A DNA stretch of 64,000 nucleotides. Source: Dehalococcoidia bacterium. Lineage in GTDB: Bacteria > Chloroflexota > Dehalococcoidia > E44-bin15. The DNA lies in contig JBAZMV010000002.1 of assembly GCA_041649635.1 (NCBI GenBank), positions 186,001 to 250,000 on the forward strand, read 5' to 3'. Under the pieces are notes generated by a model, which was not told where the DNA came from, ran no database searches, and saw nothing but the letters and a program-made list of their open reading frames with translations. Both the position numbers and the translations under genes were made by a program. Below are positions 59,869-64,000 of the stretch, one piece after another; within the stretch, counting starts at the first letter, position 1; each line of letters begins with the position of its first letter.

Positions 59869-60385
59869 TGACTTTCTTATCCTCTGCCTTCTTGCCGGGC
59901 CGTCGAAGAGTCTTCGCCAGCCAGATGTGTTCCCGCCTTGGAGTGAAGCCGCTCCTGGCGAAAAACGCTATGGCTTCTTCATTCCCGCCCTCGGTATCTG
60001 CGATAACCATCCTTACGCCATCGGTTTGCAGCCTTCTCTCTACCTCTTTGTACAGGCGACGGCCTAGATTCATCCTTTGAAAATCTTCATCGACCCCGAT
60101 CCATGCGAGATACCCGTATTTCTTCCATGCGGTTCCCTCTTTGGTTATCGAGTTAGCCAGTACAAAACCGACGATCTGCTCATCCACCTCGGCCACCAGA
60201 CAATATTCGGGATCGGACGAAAAATACTCGGCGACCTCAAACGGATCCCACGTACGATAAAGAATAGGGAGATCCTCACTGGTGAAAAGCTCCTCGCCCA
60301 GATGGTACACGGCAGCTATATCATCGATATCCATCTGCCGGATTTCAACCTTCCTATTTTTAGTTCTAGGTTTTTCTCTAACCAA
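59852..60385 (-). CDS. GNAT-family N-acetyltransferase
   Basis: 177 residues. WIGVDEDFQRMNLGRRLYKEVER (about 96-118) is the acetyl-CoA loop (Q/RxxGxG/A variant MNLGRR), preceded by VGFVLANSI and followed by NEEAIAFFARSGFTPRR. Basic N- and C-terminal tails (REKPRTKNRK; KKAEDKKVSGKKR). Protein or small-molecule acetylation; partner of the M20 gene in an overlapping pair. Possibly ribosomal-protein acetylase-like, unproven. Confidence 0.85.
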   Translation of the reverse strand: MVREKPRTKNRKVEIRQMDIDDIAAVYHLGEELFTSEDLPILYRTWDPFEVAEYFSSDPEYCLVAEVDEQIVGFVLANSITKEGTAWKKYGYLAWIGVDEDFQRMNLGRRLYKEVERRLQTDGVRMVIADTEGGNEEAIAFFARSGFTPRREHIWLAKTLRRPGKKAEDKKVSGKKR

Positions 60386-60538
60386 TTGGGATACCTCTCT
60401 GCGTATCTGATTAGATGGAGTAAAAAGGGTTTTTCTGGATCGAGTATCTTAAAATCATGGGTGCGAATTATGGGGCACATTATATATTTGCTTACGTAAT
60501 GTGTCAAACTGCCATAAGAAGGGTACTATGCGCGACCA

Positions 60539-61234
60539 CTATCGACGGAACATGCTGAGGAATCTATCCTCGTATTGAGGGAAAACGCCCCACCTGTCCA
60601 GTTCTTCTTTCAGCTCGTGAGGCTCTCTGTCGCCGCGGGCCACATCCATAAACATCATCTCGATGCGATATCTGGCTTCCTGCGGAACGCCGGCGGCATC
60701 GACGCCGAGCAGGCCCATGCTGTTCATCTCCGCCACATTATTTTTCAGCGATCCCTGGGTCATCTCGCTGATGAACTTCAGAAGCGATACATCCCATAAT
60801 TCATCGACACCTTTGATTATCGCAGCCAGGTTATCTTTATCCTTATCTATCTTTTCGTTCAAGCGCCCGATCACAACGTCTATGTTGTCGGAGACGATGA
60901 GCAGGTCTTTATGTTCATTCTTGTAATTGTAATATAAACCGGGCATGTGCAGGCCGTATTGCTGAATGACCATGTCCAGGTATCTCTTAGCGCTTTCTCC
61001 GAATCCCTCAAGTTTCGTCAGATAATACGGGGTGACGACACGCGGCCTCTCGGAACTGACCCTTCCCTCACGGATAACGGTCTCGTCGCCTTTAACCAGA
61101 TCGGAATATATCGGCTCGGTTAAAAGATAGTAATTAATAACGGTCGTGCCGAACGTAGCCAGAGTCTGCCGCGGCAACCTGAGTATCTGAGTCTGACTGA
61201 CCGCTTCCCTTATTCTTCCGTCATCCATCTGCAT
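60539..61234 (-). CDS. Conserved-looking protein of unknown function
   Basis: About 231 residues from the ATG at 61234; a promoter (61253-61281) lies over the longer GTG start at 61276, ruling that start out. No signal peptide or membrane helix. N-terminal half has QILRLPRQTLATFGTTVINYYLLTEP-like strands (split at residues 15-40), the C-terminal half is helical and ends ERFL-type (FPQYEDRFLSMFRR). No family recognised. Codon use and spacing look like a real gene. Confidence 0.65.
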   Translation of the reverse strand: MQMDDGRIREAVSQTQILRLPRQTLATFGTTVINYYLLTEPIYSDLVKGDETVIREGRVSSERPRVVTPYYLTKLEGFGESAKRYLDMVIQQYGLHMPGLYYNYKNEHKDLLIVSDNIDVVIGRLNEKIDKDKDNLAAIIKGVDELWDVSLLKFISEMTQGSLKNNVAEMNSMGLLGVDAAGVPQEARYRIEMMFMDVARGDREPHELKEELDRWGVFPQYEDRFLSMFRR

Positions 61235-61252
61235 TGTGTCACTCTGATTTAA

Positions 61253-61281
61253 ATTGTAGCCTGTATATACTTTCACTTCAA
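61253..61281 (-). promoter_or_regulatory. Promoter of the unknown-function gene
   Basis: TTGAAG (61276-61281), 17 bp, TACAAT (61253-61258) on the minus strand; predicted start near 61246, just upstream of CAGAGTGA and the ATG at 61234. Confidence 0.6.
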
Positions 61282-61346
61282 GGGACGAATCCGGTAACTG
61301 TTTTCCAGGATAGGCTATTGAAAAAATCCATAAACTGGAGTAAAAC

Positions 61347-61352
61347 TATAAT
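61347..61352 (+). promoter_or_regulatory. -10 element (TATAAT) for the second fmdB gene
   Basis: A perfect TATAAT, preceded by AAAAC, with no clear -35 at 17 bp (a TTGAAA at 61318-61323 region lies about 23 bp upstream). GGAGG follows ahead of the ATG at 61381. Confidence 0.4.
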
Positions 61353-61380
61353 CACCGTGACTATTGAATGGAGGTAACGT

Positions 61381-61647
61381 ATGCCCATCTACCAGTACTA
61401 CTGCAACAAATGCGAAAAGGAATTTGAACTTAAACGACTCATGGCGGACATCGATAAGTCGGCGCCGTGTCCCAAGTGCAAGCAGAAGGGCACAAGATTG
61501 GTAACCGCTTTTTCATCGATGGTTGGATTGCATCTGAAAACGCCGTCAAAAACGGTATTTAGAGGGACGACAGGTAAAACAACAAAGACCGAAAAGAAGA
61601 CTCAGGTTAAGAAGAGCGTTAAAAAATCGAAACAGGCCAAGAAGTAG
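61381..61647 (+). CDS. FmdB-family zinc ribbon protein with Lys-rich tail
   Basis: 88 residues: MPIYQYYCNKCEKEFELKRL and CPKCKQKG supply the four zinc cysteines. The last 30 residues are Lys/Thr-rich (KTEKKTQVKKSVKKSKQAKK), suggesting contact with nucleic acid or acidic partners. Differs from the 42605 copy, whose tail is Cys/Gly-rich. Converges with the DsbA-like gene at 61651. Confidence 0.88.
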   Translation: MPIYQYYCNKCEKEFELKRLMADIDKSAPCPKCKQKGTRLVTAFSSMVGLHLKTPSKTVFRGTTGKTTKTEKKTQVKKSVKKSKQAKK

Positions 61648-61650
61648 AAC

Positions 61651-62565
61651 CTAGTCGAAACCGGATGACGGCACCGTAGTAGATAGCGTCTGGTCGCACT
61701 CCTGAGGCGGCGTGTTGAACGCGCTGCATATGATTTGCTTGAAGTTCTCCGGCGACCTGGGGTTAACGCTTACCTTCACTCCGTTGATTATTATCGTCGG
61801 GGAACCTGTTACGCCATATAATTCACATAAGTCATGGTGAATATCAAATACGGGGTCTCCATGCACCCAGGTGCTTTGGTCGTTGAACTGGCCGGTAACG
61901 TTGTAAGTCGCGTCCGCGGCTGCGATGCATGAAGTAAGACTATCCGCATCTATACCGGCCGCCGCTATGCAGGCATCGGGATCTCCGCTTTGCACGAAAC
62001 AACTTAAATAATCAAAATACTGGGACTGGTTTTCGTTCTGTATACAGTACTGCCGCAGATTTTCATCGAGCTCCTGCTTCCCGTGCATGGCGTAATCGAC
62101 GAAGTATATGCCTATATCGATCTCGTCTTTCAGTAAATCGTATACAGGCAGCATCATCTTTTCCACCTGCGTGCTGTAAGGACAGTAGCTCATTACAAAA
62201 ATCTTCACATCCGGCCGGTCGCTCTTTGGGATTTCGATAGCAGGGGTTGGAGTGGTATTGCTGCTTCCGTCCATATATATAGCCTGTTGAAACAAGATCC
62301 GGCCGTCCTTTGAAACAAAAAGATCGCCTTCACTCTGGCCTATACGAATATGGATTTTATATAGTCCGCTTTCCTCAGCGACGTCGATTAATTCAACCCC
62401 CGCTCCTCCATGACTATTGATATAGCTTACGGCTTTGTTCGCGGCGTCCTGAGCGGAAAGCTCCGAAGGATTGCTGAGGGTATATGCAGCCTGGAAAACA
62501 GCGTAAGCGGTGAAAGCGAAAACGATAAGCGATAGAAATATAAGGGGCTTTAAATATTTTTCCAT
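61651..62565 (-). CDS. Membrane-anchored thioredoxin-fold protein (GILT/DsbA-like), CxxS active site
   Basis: 304 residues. N-terminal signal anchor (7-27), a PepSY-like segment (37-95; AANKAVSYINSHG...GDLFVSKDGRILF), then a thioredoxin-fold domain from ~118: MSYCPYSTQ puts Cys128 and Ser131 at the CxxC positions. Seven more cysteines (174, 189, 199, 213, 247, 280, 290) and the HGKQELDEN / YCIQN pattern recall gamma-interferon-inducible thiol reductase. GSPTIIING gives the cis-Pro loop. Faces outside; likely a disulfide isomerase or reductase. The Cys-x-x-Ser site would favour isomerisation or mixed-disulfide trapping. Confidence 0.8.
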   Translation of the reverse strand: MEKYLKPLIFLSLIVFAFTAYAVFQAAYTLSNPSELSAQDAANKAVSYINSHGGAGVELIDVAEESGLYKIHIRIGQSEGDLFVSKDGRILFQQAIYMDGSSNTTPTPAIEIPKSDRPDVKIFVMSYCPYSTQVEKMMLPVYDLLKDEIDIGIYFVDYAMHGKQELDENLRQYCIQNENQSQYFDYLSCFVQSGDPDACIAAAGIDADSLTSCIAAADATYNVTGQFNDQSTWVHGDPVFDIHHDLCELYGVTGSPTIIINGVKVSVNPRSPENFKQIICSAFNTPPQECDQTLSTTVPSSGFD

Positions 62566-62670
62566 ATCGGTATCAGTTTTATATTATATATCTTATCGCA
62601 TATTACAGCCAATCGACTAGTAGAATTTGAACTTCAGTTTAAACATGGGTCTGATACACGCTTCTATCGC

Positions 62671-63027
62671 CTATCTTTTTCCCGACCATCTATCAATAAT
62701 CATAAATGGAATCAACCAAAGAAACCTCACGAGATAGCAACCGAATAACGGATAGGCAATAACCGTTCCTGCTAAAAGCGCAACCAGAAGAACCCACGAA
62801 TAAAGTCCAATTATGACGCCGGATGCGATCATAAGTGGGAATGATAAAACAAAGATAAGGCATCCGAAGGCTTCGCTACGGAACATCGCTGCTCTATTAA
62901 GCATGGGAGTCTGACTTTGTGAACCTTGTAGAATGAAGCTGCTAAGTGATATTGGAAAGACTACAATCGATACTATTTCAAGAATTCCCATATAGATTCT
63001 TCCTCCAGCTAAAGTGTACTTTTCCAC
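62671..63027 (-). CDS. Small membrane protein of unknown function
   Basis: 118 residues with about three helices (12-32, 50-72, 76-108) and a basic C-terminus (DRWSGKR). Not recognised. No neighbours with a clear link. Could be a DUF family; weakly supported beyond its hydrophobicity pattern and open frame. Confidence 0.45.
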   Translation of the reverse strand: MEKYTLAGGRIYMGILEIVSIVVFPISLSSFILQGSQSQTPMLNRAAMFRSEAFGCLIFVLSFPLMIASGVIIGLYSWVLLVALLAGTVIAYPLFGCYLVRFLWLIPFMIIDRWSGKR

Positions 63028-63038
63028 AACACTACTTA

Positions 63039-63242
63039 TCAGGAACCTGTATGAAACCTTATCATCTTGGCCGTGTGCGTATACGCCTTCGGTATGCTGT
63101 AATCCTGGTTAACCTTACTGAACATCCTGAACTGCTTGCACTCCTTAGATAGCACACAGCCCTTACAATTCCCGCTCATACAACATTTCAGGATGCGCTC
63201 TATATCAAATTGCTTTGGCTGTTTAATAGCATTGCTGATACT
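63039..63242 (-). pseudogene. Cys-rich short frame, possible small gene or remnant
   Basis: A stop-free minus-strand frame of 68 codons with a dense Cys pattern (KCCMSGNCKGCVLSKECKQF): C-C, then CxxC and C six later. The only ATG (63179) gives 46 residues and lacks a ribosome-binding site; the frame extends upstream without a standard start to a stop at 63243. Either a small metal-binding protein with an unusual start or the 3' remnant of a longer gene. Confidence 0.3.
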
Positions 63243-63254
63243 CTATATTAGCTA

Positions 63255-63635
63255 CTACACTAGCCATACAATAAGGCCGATAATACCAGCTAGGATACTG
63301 AGAGGTAAAGTCACTTGAAAAAACCCATAAGTTTGGCTTGGATTGTATGCATATGAAGGACTTATTAATAACGCGTAGATTGCAATACCAAGACACCCCC
63401 ACAACGCACCAGAATCAACAGGCCTACTTAATGCTGCTGACCATATAGCACCGTCAGTGGCTCCCAAAGGAGCTACACATAAAGCCGCTGTAAAAGCTAC
63501 TATCAGGAACTGCCTGAATGTGCGCCTATACTTTGGAATATCAGGTAACGGCTGACCACACTCCGCGCAAAAGAAGACTGAATTTGATTTTTCTATGCCG
63601 TCAATCTCCTGACCGCATCTCATACAAATCGGCAT
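63255..63635 (-). CDS. Zinc-ribbon membrane protein
   Basis: 126 residues. N-terminal zinc ribbon: CMRCGQEID (4-12) with CAECGQPLP (23-31), a widespread zinc-ribbon prefix of bacterial membrane proteins. About three helices follow (42-62, 75-96, 106-126). Function unknown. GGGAGG-like sequence lies just upstream of the ATG at 63635. Confidence 0.7.
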   Translation of the reverse strand: MPICMRCGQEIDGIEKSNSVFFCAECGQPLPDIPKYRRTFRQFLIVAFTAALCVAPLGATDGAIWSAALSRPVDSGALWGCLGIAIYALLISPSYAYNPSQTYGFFQVTLPLSILAGIIGLIVWLV

Positions 63636-63799
63636 ACTTTACCCTCCCACTACAAAACTTATATGGGTCAAATATAAATGCATGAGGTAGTAACACTTTA
63701 ATGACTGAGCAATTGGCTGTCAATCAAGAGATACTGATAGGCTTTGATGTGATTAAGTAGGCATTAAAGCGGCGGGCTGAACCCACCCTACGATTTGCT

Positions 63800-64000
63800 T
63801 CAAGGTATTTTCTCAAGATTCTCTTTGACTTTTCCCATATCCTTGTCTGCCTTCTCGATAGTCTCTATTGTTGCTATTTCTATAAAGTTGGTAGGTCGTT
63901 TCCCCCACATAATAAACATCTTGCAAGCTGCACTGTAACCACGGCATGCACTTTGTAAGTCGCGGTTAATTTCTCGCAAATCAGCCCTACTTGACTTAGG
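63800..64000 (-). CDS. C-terminal fragment of an unknown protein, cut by window edge
   Basis: A 67-codon open minus-strand frame runs in from beyond 64000 and ends with TGA at 63800-63802. Residues are charged and helical (RADLREINRDLQSAC, TIETIEKADKDMGKVKEN). No family can be named from this part. Confidence 0.4.
   Translation of the reverse strand, partial: PKSSRADLREINRDLQSACRGYSAACKMFIMWGKRPTNFIEIATIETIEKADKDMGKVKENLEKIP

Overview
The window looks like a chromosomal segment from an anaerobic, uncultured member of the Dehalococcoidia (Chloroflexota). This is an inference from gene content. The window has a periplasmic molybdoenzyme/NrfD module, membrane FeS oxidoreductases, acyl-CoA metabolism genes, an archaeal-type thymidylate synthase, a core (folate-domain-free) methionine synthase-like protein and corrinoid adenosyltransferase. 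It also has the GTAGGGGC-type palindromic repeat clusters that pepper genomes of this kind. No rRNA, CRISPR array, insertion sequence or prophage was seen. One tRNA (Pro, anticodon CGG) is present.

Layout. 1-5.9 kb (minus): a compact operon hpt, ade, mtnA, mtnP, core MetE-like, DUF6485 and a PHP phosphoesterase cut by the window edge. Together these would recycle methylthioadenosine, with the adenine going through hypoxanthine to IMP. 6.0-10.0 kb (plus): two enoyl-CoA hydratase/isomerase homologues, a divergent sirtuin and both subunits of a 3-oxoacid CoA-transferase. 10.1-18.5 kb (minus): a respiratory locus reading molybdopterin oxidoreductase (Tat signal), four-cluster ferredoxin subunit, NrfD-type membrane subunit, a mosaic HdrA/ferredoxin/MvhD-like protein, a two-helix membrane protein and an ETF:quinone oxidoreductase-like FeS protein. 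Upstream on the same strand are moaC, moaA, rdgB and cobO. 21.4-25.3 kb (plus): a lipoprotein, an acyl-CoA carboxylase carboxyltransferase and an acyl-CoA dehydrogenase.

25.4-29.4 kb: hisA and hisI separated by a repeat element where hisF often sits, ribosomal proteins L21-L27-L31, and a divergent B12-binding-type radical SAM protein. 29.4-33.6 kb: two repeat-rich spacers flank an 888-residue surface protein with five W-D/N-G repeats. 33.6-49.6 kb (mostly minus): gyrA, a TPR protein, a GT2 glycosyltransferase, aspartate kinase plus a phosphoglycerate-mutase-like putative homoserine kinase (apparently leaderless), tRNA-Pro, mazG, a DUF1461 protein, FmdB, amidohydrolase, ArsA-like ATPase, mnmG and an ABC exporter pair. 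49.7-58.7 kb (plus): nadE, recA-recX, then rny, ymdB, a PHP enzyme, a hydrolase, plsY, archaeal-type thyA and two tandem hotdog thioesterases. 58.7-64 kb: M20 peptidase, GNAT, an unrecognised protein, a second FmdB, a GILT/DsbA-like anchored protein, small membrane proteins and fragments.

Several genes have near-consensus sigma70-type promoters visible by eye. Four of these carry a perfect inverted repeat in the -35/-10 spacer (enoyl-CoA hydratase operon, surface protein, recA, rny), suggesting local repressor control. The most novel-looking units are the six-gene respiratory locus with its mosaic HdrA/MvhD polyferredoxin, the sirtuin that lacks the usual NAD-binding motif inside a CoA-ester operon, and the Cys-rich domain fused to hypoxanthine phosphoribosyltransferase. 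All functional statements rest on motif recognition; no database search was run.
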